Origin: CALHVX01 sp039198065
GTDB lineage: Bacteria > Pseudomonadota > Gammaproteobacteria > Pseudomonadales > Azotimanducaceae
DNA: 64,000 nucleotides
Assembly (NCBI GenBank): GCA_039198065.1
Contig: JBCCTU010000010.1
Coordinates: forward strand, 62,001 to 126,000
Direction: 5' to 3'
Under the pieces are notes generated by a model that saw nothing but the letters and a program-made list of their open reading frames with translations, was not told the origin of the DNA and made no database searches. Below, in pieces: positions 52,904-62,208 of the stretch. The position numbers and the translations under genes were made by a program. Position 1 is the first letter of the stretch; each line of letters begins with the position of its first letter.

Positions 52904-53821
52904 ATGAGCATCCCCGAATCCGTGGCCGTCATCGGCGCAGGCGCAGCCGGTCTCTATGCTGGCGCGCGACTCAAAGCCCAAGGTCTTTCGGTCCGGCTGT
53001 TCGATAAGAGCCGGGCCATCGGCGGTCGGCTCGCCACGCGGCGTCACGACGATCAGCGCTGGAACCACGGTGCACCTCATGCGGACGGCGTCATCAACCG
53101 CTTCCCCGAGCTAGCGCAGCGCTTGATCGAAGCGGGCGCCATCGATGCGACCCAGGACCGCCTTGGCCATCCAGACGGCATGCGGTTTCTCTTTTCATCG
53201 CTAGCCGATGAGCTGAGCCTCGAGCTTGGGGAGGCGGTTTCCAGTCTTGAAGTGGTCGACGATGGCTTGCGGGTTCCGGGTCATCGGCCGGTCGATGCGG
53301 TGCTGCTCGCAGTTCCGGCGCCGCAGGCGGTGGCGCTCCTCGAAGCGTCACGGATCCCGGTACCAGCGGCACTCCAGGCCGTCACGTTTCGCCCCCGCTG
53401 GACGCTGGTGCTGGAAACAGCAGAACCGGTGCCTGAGCTTGAGCGCGTCGACGATTCCGTTGTCCGCTCCGCCGAGCTGCAAACCATCGGCCAGCCGGAA
53501 CAGCGGGCGTGGGTGGTGCACGCGACAGACGCCTGGTCGTTGGCTCACCTCGAAGAGGCCAAAGACGCCGCTGCGTCGGCGCTGCACGCCCATCTCGAGG
53601 CCGTGCTCGGCCGTGAGTTGGCAACCACCTACTGTCGAGCGCACCGCTGGCGCTACGCGCTTACCGATCAACCGCTCGGGGTGCCTTGCCTTTGGGATGG
53701 TCGGATCGGCCTGTGCGGTGACTGGTGTCTGGGGCCCACCGTGGGTGATGCGCTGGCCAGTGCCGAAGCGCTCGTCAACACACTGACCGGCGCGCTGACC
53801 GGGCGACGACGCCCCAGTTGA
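52904..53821 (+). CDS. Renalase-like FAD-dependent oxidoreductase
   Basis: A 305-aa flavoprotein with an N-terminal dinucleotide fold, VAVIGAGAAGLYAGARL, and a GGRLATRR motif, typical of amine-oxidase/renalase-like enzymes. It ends with the FAD-contacting GRIGLCGDWCLGPTVGDALAS. The N-terminal HGAPHAD segment also fits bacterial renalase-like proteins, which oxidise mis-reduced nicotinamide dinucleotides. No partner gene is evident. A TTGACA lies upstream at about 52869. It is followed by the palindrome that precedes the receptor gene. Confidence 0.85.
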   Translation: MSIPESVAVIGAGAAGLYAGARLKAQGLSVRLFDKSRAIGGRLATRRHDDQRWNHGAPHADGVINRFPELAQRLIEAGAIDATQDRLGHPDGMRFLFSSLADELSLELGEAVSSLEVVDDGLRVPGHRPVDAVLLAVPAPQAVALLEASRIPVPAALQAVTFRPRWTLVLETAEPVPELERVDDSVVRSAELQTIGQPEQRAWVVHATDAWSLAHLEEAKDAAASALHAHLEAVLGRELATTYCRAHRWRYALTDQPLGVPCLWDGRIGLCGDWCLGPTVGDALASAEALVNTLTGALTGRRRPS

Positions 53822-53877
53822 CCGATATTAATCACCTCGCCCGACGGCCGCGGCGGCCCTAAGGGATTACCCGTAAA

Positions 53878-53899
53878 AGTGTCAATTCAAATTGACACT
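53878..53899. promoter_or_regulatory. Perfect 22-bp palindrome, likely operator of the third receptor
   Basis: Ten-base arms AGTGTCAATT and AATTGACACT flank a central CA with no mismatch, 68 bases before the receptor ATG. The right arm contains TTGACA (a consensus -35), so a bound repressor would block the promoter. The symmetry and arm length fit a dimeric TetR/GntR/LysR-type regulator; no regulator gene is adjacent. It could also form a hairpin, but there is no T-tract. Confidence 0.75.
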
Positions 53900-53966
53900 G
53901 TTTTGGTCGTTGCAGAAGCTTCAAACCGTAGTGAATGCCACAAGGCACAACGGGAGAGCTTCAACC

Positions 53967-56495
53967 ATGACGATTCGACCCGCTTCTTTTGCAGTACTTT
54001 CAACTCTGGCCACCCTGAGCGGCGGACTGAGTCCACTTGCCTTGGCAATGGACGCGCAGGGAGCAGACCAGGCAGATCCTCTCGCGATTGAGGAAGTGCT
54101 GGTCACGGCGCGCAAGACGGCGGAAAGCAGTCAGGAAGTTCCCATGGCGCTGCGCGTGATGACCGCCGATGACATGCGTCGCCAAGGCTTCGACACCATT
54201 GCCGACACCAATCTGATGGTGCCTGGCCTGACCTTCGACGTTGGCGGGTTTGTCCAGGATACGCGCCCGGCCATGCGCGGTATGCAGAACGAGCGCGGTC
54301 GCCCGAGCGTTGCGATTCTCATCGATTCCATCGACGCTTCGACGGAGAACCTCAGTATTGCCGGTGGCTCCAGTGCGCTGCACAGCCGTCTGTTGGACGT
54401 TGAGCGACTGGAAATCGTAAAAGGCCCGCAAACCCTGCTCTACGGGCGCAACGCCTTCGGCGGTGCCATCAACGTGGTAACGGCCCGGCCAACCTTCGAG
54501 TGGCAGGGCCGCGCGGGGATTGAGGTCGGCAACGAAGGGCGGCAGACCCTGGACGCAGGGCTGTCCGGGCCGATCATCGAGGATCGCCTCGCGTTCCGCG
54601 CATCGATTGCCCAGCATCAATTCGATGGGTTCTTCGACAACCCGAACACGGGTGCCGGACTCGGCCAAGAGGATTCCCTAGGCGGTTCTCTGGCGCTGCT
54701 CTGGACGCCGAGCGAGCGATTGACGGTGTTTGGCCGCTACCAACTGGCCGATGAGGACTACAGCGAGCCGGCAACGGCGCTCGTTACCTATCGCGATCGT
54801 CTTCCCGTGCCCGGCGGCACCTTCAGTGCCGGACCACCGGGGAGCCCACGACTGCCTTGCCCCGGGGACCTCGCGTCAGCGCCGCCGCAGGTGGCTGCGG
54901 CCTGTACCCGCGGCGTCTTTGCCGGGGCGCTGAACGCCGATGAGAGCGACATTGATCTGTCCCCAGATCCGCAGACGGGCGGGGCGTTTCCCGGCATGGA
55001 TCAAACGCAGCAATTCGGCACGCTGCAGGTCGACTACGATCTTGGTCCCGGTACGCTTACCTATCTTGCGGGATTCATGGACAACGAAAGCTCCGATCGA
55101 TCGGATACGGACTACACCAATTACGCCGTCACCGATCCCTTTGCTTTCTCTATCTCGACCGTGAACCTCATGGACTACGACTTTGCGCAGCAGTCCCATG
55201 AGCTCCGCTACGTTGGTGACACGGAACGATTTCACTGGATCGTTGGCGGTGCCAGCTATCGCGAACGCGCGAGGTTGAACAATGCTTCCATGTTCTGGAC
55301 GCGAAACCCGGACTCCTTTCTCGCCGGTCCTCCCTTCAACCTGGCGAACGTGCCGAGCGGCGGAGTGCGTCCTGACAACCATCAACGCCGGGATACCGAT
55401 CACTATTCGGTGTTCGCATCGCTCGGCTATGACTTGAGCGAACGACTGACGCTCACCGGTGAGGGACGCTTTTCGCGGGACCGCATCGACTATCAGGTAC
55501 CGACCTGGTCTCGCCAGCAGATCAGCCTGTTGCAACAAACCCCGCAGCCGTTCTGTCCACCCGAGACGGACGATCGAGATGTGCCGCAGTCGCAGAAGTA
55601 TCCGAACGTCGCCTACGACTGTTCAACCCGCGACAGCGTGAGCAGTAGCGTATTCACACCGCGCGTGGTTGCTGAGTTTCAGCGCAACGACACGCAGCTC
55701 TACTACGCCTCTGTCACCACCGGCTTCAAGCCCGGCGGTTTCGCCGCCAACGAGGCCGTAACGCTCGAAGGCCAGCGTTACAAAGAGGAACACGTGACCA
55801 CCTACGAGGTCGGGGCGCGCAGTCAATGGTTGGACCGCAGCCTGCAGCTGAACGGCGCCGTGTATTTTAACGACTATAAAGATCAGCAGATTGGTATTCA
55901 GCAAGAACCGGCGGGCAGCGTGTCCCCGATTCCGGGCATAACCAATGCAGCGCGGGTACAGGTATTCGGTGTTGAGCTGGACGCAACCTGGCAACCGACG
56001 GCGAATCTGCGCCTCGGCGCGGCTTATGCCTTTACCGATGCCGTGTTCGAGGATTACGTGCAGGGTGAGGACGGCTCGACAACGCTGAACAGGACGGAAG
56101 CGGGCAACATCGACGCTGACTTCTCCGGCAACCGGGTCGGGAAGAACCCGCGCCACGCCTGGAATCTGGATGTGGACTACGGTCGACCGCTCGCCGCGAC
56201 GGGTTTTGAATGGCTCGCCGGCGCCACCGCCATCTATCGATCGCGCCGCTACCTCGACGAAGCGAACCTTGCCTATCTGCCGTCGTTCTACCGTATCAAC
56301 CTGCGCTTCGGGCTCGAAAGCGATCGCTATCAGTTGCTGGGTTACGTCGATAACTTGCTCGATGACGACCAGGTAACGAACGGCCAGCGGGTCGTCGATC
56401 TCGGCAACCCGGACGGTTTTGCCCCCGGACGCGGTTACCTGCTGCATCTGGCGACGCCGCGAAGCTACGGCGTGCGCTTTCAGGCACGCTTCTAG
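53967..56495 (+). CDS. TonB-dependent outer-membrane receptor
   Basis: An 842-aa TonB-dependent receptor. The signal peptide (about 1-27) is followed by IEEVLVTARKTAESSQEVP, the plug domain with TRPAMRGMQNERGRPSVAIL and VERLEIVKGPQTLLYGRNAFGG, and the barrel ending YGVRFQARF with terminal phenylalanine. The ATG at 53967 has GGGAGAG upstream; the frame is open to 53892. It belongs to the siderophore/steroid/vitamin-type receptors of Sphingomonas-like style rather than the two at 4-10 kb. It lies behind a palindromic operator. The ligand is unknown; nucleobase genes nearby raise the possibility of a nucleobase or nucleoside ligand. Confidence 0.93.
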   Translation: MTIRPASFAVLSTLATLSGGLSPLALAMDAQGADQADPLAIEEVLVTARKTAESSQEVPMALRVMTADDMRRQGFDTIADTNLMVPGLTFDVGGFVQDTRPAMRGMQNERGRPSVAILIDSIDASTENLSIAGGSSALHSRLLDVERLEIVKGPQTLLYGRNAFGGAINVVTARPTFEWQGRAGIEVGNEGRQTLDAGLSGPIIEDRLAFRASIAQHQFDGFFDNPNTGAGLGQEDSLGGSLALLWTPSERLTVFGRYQLADEDYSEPATALVTYRDRLPVPGGTFSAGPPGSPRLPCPGDLASAPPQVAAACTRGVFAGALNADESDIDLSPDPQTGGAFPGMDQTQQFGTLQVDYDLGPGTLTYLAGFMDNESSDRSDTDYTNYAVTDPFAFSISTVNLMDYDFAQQSHELRYVGDTERFHWIVGGASYRERARLNNASMFWTRNPDSFLAGPPFNLANVPSGGVRPDNHQRRDTDHYSVFASLGYDLSERLTLTGEGRFSRDRIDYQVPTWSRQQISLLQQTPQPFCPPETDDRDVPQSQKYPNVAYDCSTRDSVSSSVFTPRVVAEFQRNDTQLYYASVTTGFKPGGFAANEAVTLEGQRYKEEHVTTYEVGARSQWLDRSLQLNGAVYFNDYKDQQIGIQQEPAGSVSPIPGITNAARVQVFGVELDATWQPTANLRLGAAYAFTDAVFEDYVQGEDGSTTLNRTEAGNIDADFSGNRVGKNPRHAWNLDVDYGRPLAATGFEWLAGATAIYRSRRYLDEANLAYLPSFYRINLRFGLESDRYQLLGYVDNLLDDDQVTNGQRVVDLGNPDGFAPGRGYLLHLATPRSYGVRFQARF

Positions 56496-56516
56496 GGTAG
56501 TTCTTCCTGCGCTTCG

Positions 56517-57341
56517 CTACGCGTCGCCTGATGGACGCTGAAGTGTGGTGATCAGAAAGCGCCGTTCGACGGTCTGAGCGGTGGTGAGATCGAGGTTTGT
56601 GTCGCGGGCATAGGTGTCGAGGCGCGTCATGACCTGCGCAAGCAGCGTATCGGGGAGCACCCAGCTTTCCGCGTCGTCGCGGCTACGAATTCCAGCAAGC
56701 ATGTCCTGCGGAGCAAGGCTTGCCTGCCAGCGCGCCAGTACCGATTCGGGGGTGCTGGCATCGCTGGCGATGGCGGGCACGAAACCGGCGGCTGCCGCGA
56801 GCGCTGGCAGTTCGCGCGCACCGGCACCCGCCGGTACGTCGGGCCCGAGTTCCATCACGATTCTGCGAAAGGCGTTACGTAGATCGCCGGCGAAAGACTG
56901 CGGGTCGACCCAGTCGCGACCGAGGATCAGCAGTCCGCCGGGCTTAAGCACCCGGTAAAAGCCGGCTAAGGCAGCAGCGGGGTGCGTCAGCAGATGCAGT
57001 ACGTGAACGCACAACACGGCATCGAAGCGCTCAGCGGTGAACGGCAGCGCTTCGGCATCTCCGAGCACGGCTTCCAGTCGATCGTCGGCGCTCGCCGCCT
57101 GGTCCCGTAGCACCGCGAGCATGGCGTCGGATCGGTCGATACCGACGACGCATGCACCGGCCGTTGCCAGCGGAATGGCGATTCGCCCCGTCCCGACACC
57201 GATCTCCAACACCTCCGGTGCCGGCGGCAGCCGGGCGAGTAACCCGGCGGCGATCTGCGCCGACGCCTCCGGTGGATGTCCGCGCAGGGCGTCGTAGCGC
57301 TCTGTAACGCGGCGGTCGAAATCAAAGTTCAAGCGATCCAT
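56517..57341 (-). CDS. Class I SAM-dependent methyltransferase
   Basis: A 274-aa methyltransferase of the UbiE/Methyltransf_11 type. Motif I is VLEIGVGTGRIAIPL (about 45-59), followed by VVGIDRSDAML, the DAEALPF motif and the VLKPGGLLILGRDW motif IV. The substrate is unknown. It ends 21 bases from the convergent receptor gene and lies 37 bases after the transporter gene on the same strand, so the two may be cotranscribed. Confidence 0.88.
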   Translation of the reverse strand: MDRLNFDFDRRVTERYDALRGHPPEASAQIAAGLLARLPPAPEVLEIGVGTGRIAIPLATAGACVVGIDRSDAMLAVLRDQAASADDRLEAVLGDAEALPFTAERFDAVLCVHVLHLLTHPAAALAGFYRVLKPGGLLILGRDWVDPQSFAGDLRNAFRRIVMELGPDVPAGAGARELPALAAAAGFVPAIASDASTPESVLARWQASLAPQDMLAGIRSRDDAESWVLPDTLLAQVMTRLDTYARDTNLDLTTAQTVERRFLITTLQRPSGDA

Positions 57342-57378
57342 AGGCGTCTAAGATGTTCTAGGTGACGGTGTTTGCGCC

Positions 57379-58803
57379 TCAGGTGCCAGCGAGGGGTTCG
57401 AGCGGAAGCGCATCGATCCCCGAGGCTGGTTCGGCGTTGCGGTCGTGGGCCGCTGCCGTGGGTTTGATGGCTTGCTCGCGGAAGCGGCGTAACGACACGC
57501 TGGCGAGGAGCGCGGCAGCCATGGCGAGACTCCCGGCCTCGATCAAAAAGATCACGCCATAGCCGCTGGCGGCGGTAAGGAACTCGCTGCCAATCAAGGC
57601 GCTGTGCAAGGCGCCGCTCAAGAGAGACGACAAGGCCATGCCCATGGCCTGAGCGGTTCCCCAGAGCCCAAGATAAAGCCCCGTGGCGCCGCTCACGGTC
57701 ATGTCCATCATCAGCGCGAGCGCGCCGACGTTGAAGATGCCGGTCACGAACCCGAGCAGGATAAGGGTAGGCACGAGCGCCGCTTCGGCGTGCGTCAGCG
57801 CGATAAGGGCGAACGCGAGGTAGACCGTGGCCGCGAGCGTGCAGCCGGTTAAGGCGAGGGTTCGGCGGTCGATGCCGCGCCAGAAGGCGGCGATGCCCGT
57901 GGCGATCATGCCGAGCAACACGCCTACACCCCAGATGGGCTGGAATCGGGTAGTGCTTGCGATCTCGTAGCCGAACACCTCAGCGCCAAAGACTTCCAGC
58001 AGGTTTTCCTGCAGGAAAATCCCGAAGATCGCGGCTGCGATGAAGGTGAAGAACAGCAGCGCATCGCGGTTGCCGCGCAGCAGCGTCACAGCGGAGCGCA
58101 ACGGATTGCCTGGGGGCGCGAGCCGCTGCGCGGTCAGGCGCAGCTGTTCGAGCTCGGACCGGTCGCGGCGACGTTCGATGCCGAAGGTGCCGAGAACTAC
58201 GGCCGAGATGACGATCAGCGGCGTCAGGCCGTAGAGCGTTTGCATTGCCTCCGGGCTGTACTCCGGGCGCACGGCGTTCATAACCACGGCAGAAAGAATG
58301 GTGCTCAGGATCATGACGATCCACACCGTTGCGATCACTGCCGGGCGCGCTTTCTCAGTCGTGTTCTCGGCGATCAGGGCGTGATAGTTGTCGCCGGTAA
58401 AGGCCATGCAGATGCCGAAGACGATGAACAGGCCAGTCGAGCCAAGCCAGCCGCCAACGGAGCCCTCAGCCAACGCGAAGGTGGCCTGGGGAAGCGCCAG
58501 AAAGACCAGGCTTGCGCCGATGCTGCCGAGCAGCAGGTAGGGGGTACGACGCAGGCCGAACAGGGGGCGGGTGTCTGCAAGCCGACCGGCGAACACCTGA
58601 AACGGAGCCAGGAGGTAGTGAATGGAGAGCAGCGTCGTTACGACCACTGCCGTGATGCCAAGCTCGACGATGGCGACGCGGTTGTAGTCGATTGTCAGCA
58701 GCGCAAACATCCAGCCGACGGCGACCTTCGGCAGTGCGATCCGCAGCGTCCAGAAGGCGTTGTTGAGGGCGCTCCTAAGAGCGCTAAAGCCATGAGAAGT
58801 CAT
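57379..58803 (-). CDS. PucC-like (BCD family) membrane transporter
   Basis: A 474-aa major-facilitator-like protein with about 12 membrane helices. The N-terminal LRIALPKVAVGWMFALLTIDYNRVAIVELGI strongly recalls PucC/LhaA proteins that assemble or deliver bacteriochlorophyll (where the motif reads LNRVMIVEL). The ATG at 58803 is used, though the frame is open to 58944. No photosynthesis gene is present in the window, so this may be a relative with another role such as pigment or tetrapyrrole transport. The methyltransferase follows on the same strand. Confidence 0.8.
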   Translation of the reverse strand: MTSHGFSALRSALNNAFWTLRIALPKVAVGWMFALLTIDYNRVAIVELGITAVVVTTLLSIHYLLAPFQVFAGRLADTRPLFGLRRTPYLLLGSIGASLVFLALPQATFALAEGSVGGWLGSTGLFIVFGICMAFTGDNYHALIAENTTEKARPAVIATVWIVMILSTILSAVVMNAVRPEYSPEAMQTLYGLTPLIVISAVVLGTFGIERRRDRSELEQLRLTAQRLAPPGNPLRSAVTLLRGNRDALLFFTFIAAAIFGIFLQENLLEVFGAEVFGYEIASTTRFQPIWGVGVLLGMIATGIAAFWRGIDRRTLALTGCTLAATVYLAFALIALTHAEAALVPTLILLGFVTGIFNVGALALMMDMTVSGATGLYLGLWGTAQAMGMALSSLLSGALHSALIGSEFLTAASGYGVIFLIEAGSLAMAAALLASVSLRRFREQAIKPTAAAHDRNAEPASGIDALPLEPLAGT

Positions 58804-58996
58804 CAGGTACCCGCCCCCGATCGGACACCCGTTGTGGCTCAACGGCTGGGCCGGGTCAACTGAGGATTTCCCGTAGCTGCAGGGTTCCCGAGCGGCGGAA
58901 ATGAAGGTACGACTTGGTTCAAGCGGTAGCTCAGCTTGACTCACCGCCGCTTAAGGGTCGCAATCACCGTTTGTCGCCCGAAGGAAAGAAAACCCC

Positions 58997-60907
58997 ATGA
59001 TTCGATGCTGTACGTTGGCTTCGCTGCTTGTGGCGTCGTCAGCAGCTCTGTGCGCCGACCCGTCAACGCTCCCCGGCTACCGGGAAGAAACGCACGAGTT
59101 CAGCGCGGAGACGAATGTCCGTCGGCAGCTGCTGCAGGTCTCGCTGGCGCGTGCCAAGGCCGACCTGCTCATTCGTAACGTTACCCTGCTGAACGTGTTT
59201 ACCGGCGCCTGGGAGCCGAATCAGGACATCGTCATCGCCGGTCGTCGGATCGCCTGGGTCGGTACGACCGGCAGTTGGCCCGGGGAAGCCAAGGCCGTAC
59301 GCGACGCGAAGGGCCTGTGGGCCGTGCCCGGTTTCGGTGAATCCCACAAGCACATCGAAAGCAGCTACCTGACGCCTGAGTATGAGGCGGCGCTCGTGGT
59401 GCCCTTTGGCAGCACCTGGACCGCGGAGGGATCCCACGAGCTGTCGAACGTCGTCGGCATGAACAACGCGTCTTTCTGGCTCATGGCCGAGGACGCCGGC
59501 AGCCCGCTAAAGATTTTTCCAACCATCGGTTCCGCGACTCCGCCGACGGTCTACGAGGCCGGTGGTGGGTACTACGGCTACGATGCGATGGCGCGCTTCA
59601 TGACTGAAGATCTACGGGTCGTAGGTCTCGGTGAAGTCATGGACTGGACCGCGGTAAATCGCCTCGATGCACCGGGCCACGAACGTATCTGGGGCATGAT
59701 CGATGCCACCTGGGCCCATCGCGGCGTCGTCGAGGGCCATGGAGCAGGGCTGGTCGGTGCCGATGAGATCAATGCCTTTGCCGCTGCCGGTTTGTCCTCG
59801 GACCACGAGGTTCGGTTGCCCCAGGAGGGCTATGAAAAACTCAGGCGCGGTGTGTTTCTCGAGGTACGCGTCGACACGGCGCGGGTGCTCTTTCCCTACC
59901 TGCTGAAGCAGGGCCTTAAAGACTGGAGCAATGTGTCGGTCACGACCGACGACCGGGACGTGCACACCACGACGCAGCTCGGGTCCATGGATTACAACAT
60001 TCGCACGGCGATTGAAGCCGGCGTGCCGCCGCGCATTGCCTACCAACTCGGCAGCTACAACACGGCGCGGCACTTCCACATCGAGCACCTGGTCGGGTCC
60101 ATTGCCCCGGGGCGCTTCGCCGACGTTGTGCTGCTCACGGACCCGGCGACGGTCGCGATCGAGTCCGTGTACGCCAACGGTCAGCTCGCGGCGCGCCAGG
60201 GCAAGTACCTGCTGGACGTTCCGAAAATCGAGTACCCGGCCTGGGCGACGAACACGATGAAGGTGGGGCGTACGGTTACGGCCGCAGATTTCCGCATCGC
60301 AGCGGCTCCCGATCGGACCACGATGAATGTCGCGCTGCTGGAACCGTTCTACTTCGCGCCGCAGCTTCCTACGGGGACGCTGCCGGTGAAGGACGGCGAA
60401 CTGCGTGCCGATCCAGACGCCGGCATCATCAAAGTCGCCATGGTCGACCGCTATCAGGGCACGGGCGCGGTTTCAAAGATGTTCTGGCGCAACGTCGGGC
60501 CGAAGACGCCGGGCTCGGCCCTGGCCAGCTCCCAGTCCCACGACCTCCACAACATCTGGGTAATTGGCAACGACGACGCGGCGATGGCAACTGCGGTGAA
60601 CGCCGTAGCGGAACTTCAGGGCGGCTGGGCACTGGTGCGCGAGGGCAAGGTCGTGGCTCAGGTTCGTCTCGAAGTTGCCGGGCTGATCAGTCAGCGACCG
60701 GTCGAGGTGGTCGGGGCAGAGGTTGAGGCGCTGTTCGCTGCCGCTGATGCGATGGACTGGATCGGCGACCCGGGCTTGCCGGAGCGCATGCGTTTCGCGT
60801 TTCTCACCGCCTCGCCCTGGAAATGGCAGCTGGTCGCGCCTTACGACGGTAATCCGGGTGGGCTGGTTAACGTCACCACGGGCGAAACGCACGCCGCAGT
60901 CTGGTAG
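58997..60907 (+). CDS. Exported adenine deaminase-like amidohydrolase
   Basis: A 636-aa adenine deaminase-family enzyme with an N-terminal signal peptide (about 1-20, ending AALCA). Conserved catalytic elements are GESHKHIESSYLTP (H117, H119), VVGLGEVMD, VEGHGAGL, LSSDHEV and the catalytic aspartate region SVTTDDRDV. The C-terminal domain with ALASSQSHDLHN is typical of Ade. Known Ade proteins are cytoplasmic and convert adenine to hypoxanthine and ammonia; this one appears to work outside the cytoplasm, and it is longer by that leader. The ATG has AGGAAAG upstream. HupE follows after 18 bases. The true substrate may differ from adenine. Confidence 0.85.
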   Translation: MIRCCTLASLLVASSAALCADPSTLPGYREETHEFSAETNVRRQLLQVSLARAKADLLIRNVTLLNVFTGAWEPNQDIVIAGRRIAWVGTTGSWPGEAKAVRDAKGLWAVPGFGESHKHIESSYLTPEYEAALVVPFGSTWTAEGSHELSNVVGMNNASFWLMAEDAGSPLKIFPTIGSATPPTVYEAGGGYYGYDAMARFMTEDLRVVGLGEVMDWTAVNRLDAPGHERIWGMIDATWAHRGVVEGHGAGLVGADEINAFAAAGLSSDHEVRLPQEGYEKLRRGVFLEVRVDTARVLFPYLLKQGLKDWSNVSVTTDDRDVHTTTQLGSMDYNIRTAIEAGVPPRIAYQLGSYNTARHFHIEHLVGSIAPGRFADVVLLTDPATVAIESVYANGQLAARQGKYLLDVPKIEYPAWATNTMKVGRTVTAADFRIAAAPDRTTMNVALLEPFYFAPQLPTGTLPVKDGELRADPDAGIIKVAMVDRYQGTGAVSKMFWRNVGPKTPGSALASSQSHDLHNIWVIGNDDAAMATAVNAVAELQGGWALVREGKVVAQVRLEVAGLISQRPVEVVGAEVEALFAAADAMDWIGDPGLPERMRFAFLTASPWKWQLVAPYDGNPGGLVNVTTGETHAAVW

Positions 60908-60925
60908 CGAGCACTGGCGACAAGG

Positions 60926-62140
60926 GTGCGCGCTCACAAGAGTACCTGGCTGGCGCTTGGGTTGATGGCGGTGCTTCTTCTCGGCGGAGTGCTACCCGCC
61001 CAAGCGCACTTGCTTAATCTCTCGAAGGCGCGCGTGACCCTGGAACCCGCCGGTGGCGTTGCTGTGGAGCTCAAGCTCGACCTATTGCGCACGTTCGGCA
61101 GTCGGGCCCGTTACTTCGAACTGAGCCAGAACCCCGAGCCGCTTGCCGACCCTGCCTTGCGCGCGCTTCTGGAACCACTGTCCGCCGCGATCGAGGTGAC
61201 CGTTGCTCGCCAGCGGGTGCCTTTGGCACTGACCGACCTCGTTTATGCGGATCTGCCCGAAGCGCGTTACCTCGATCCGTTCACCTGGCCACGGACGACA
61301 CTCAAACTCCGTGGGCGCCTCGCGCTCGACTCGCCCCCAGCCGCCCGGGTTGGGGCCGAGGCCGGCGTCAGCGTGCGCTTTACGGCAGGGTTCGTCTTTG
61401 AAGAACCCATTGTGGTGACCATTGAGGACGCCGCGGCCGATCGCCGTCAGACCCGGTGGCTCGTGACGGGGCAACGATCCCCGATCTTTGCTGCGGCGAG
61501 TTGGGTCGGTGGTGCGGAGCAACCGTCGCGGCCGCCGCAAGCCGTGCTGCGAGACGGTCTCGAGGTGCTCATCGCCGGGGTTCGGCACATCTTGCCCGAC
61601 GGTTTCGATCACCTGCTGTTCGTCGCTGGTCTGATGCTCGCCGCCGCGACGCTGCGCGCGCTGTTGATCAGTCTGCTGTGTTTTACCGTCGCCCACTCGC
61701 TGACCTTGGCCCTTGCGTCGCTGGGATGGGTTGTTGTTCCGTCGCTGTGGGTCGAGTCTCTTATCTTGCTTAGTATTGTCTGGGTAGCGGTTGAAAACCT
61801 CCGTGGGGCAGAGCGGCCAACGGTCCGCCTCCTGATCGTCTTTGCCTTTGGTCTGCTGCACGGACTCGGCTTTGCCGGGGCGTTGCGGGAACTGGATGCG
61901 TTCCTCGACGCTCCGATCTTCGTGCTGCTGCTGTTCAACCTCGGGGTCGAGGTCGGGCAGGTGCTGTTCGTTCTTGGCGGGCTAGTCCTTCTCATCGCTG
62001 CACAGCGTGTTGGTTCCGGAGCGAAACCTGCACCCACGCGGCCCCCGTTACCGCTGTTGGGCGCCGTGCGTCGCGGCGGCGCCTGGTTCGTCCTGGTTTT
62101 GGTGCTAGGCGTGTTGCTGCAGCGCGCCCTCAGCAGCTGA
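60926..62140 (+). CDS. HupE/UreJ family membrane protein
   Basis: A 404-aa protein with a signal peptide (about 1-27, ending AQA-H) and a roughly 200-residue extracytoplasmic domain, followed by about six membrane helices. The HupE/UreJ core motifs are seen in PDGFDHLLFVAGLML, FTVAHSLTLALASL and FGLLHGLGFAGAL. Family members are linked to nickel or cobalt uptake for hydrogenase or urease, but neither is in the window. Its position 18 bases after the exported deaminase, a metal enzyme, suggests metal supply. The start is GTG. Confidence 0.85.
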   Translation: MRAHKSTWLALGLMAVLLLGGVLPAQAHLLNLSKARVTLEPAGGVAVELKLDLLRTFGSRARYFELSQNPEPLADPALRALLEPLSAAIEVTVARQRVPLALTDLVYADLPEARYLDPFTWPRTTLKLRGRLALDSPPAARVGAEAGVSVRFTAGFVFEEPIVVTIEDAAADRRQTRWLVTGQRSPIFAAASWVGGAEQPSRPPQAVLRDGLEVLIAGVRHILPDGFDHLLFVAGLMLAAATLRALLISLLCFTVAHSLTLALASLGWVVVPSLWVESLILLSIVWVAVENLRGAERPTVRLLIVFAFGLLHGLGFAGALRELDAFLDAPIFVLLLFNLGVEVGQVLFVLGGLVLLIAAQRVGSGAKPAPTRPPLPLLGAVRRGGAWFVLVLVLGVLLQRALSS

Positions 62141-62208
62141 TTCTTTACCGCCTGGACGTTTGGGGGGACACTCAAGCGGTCCTTTCAGCAAGCGGTTTTC
62201 ACATCGAC

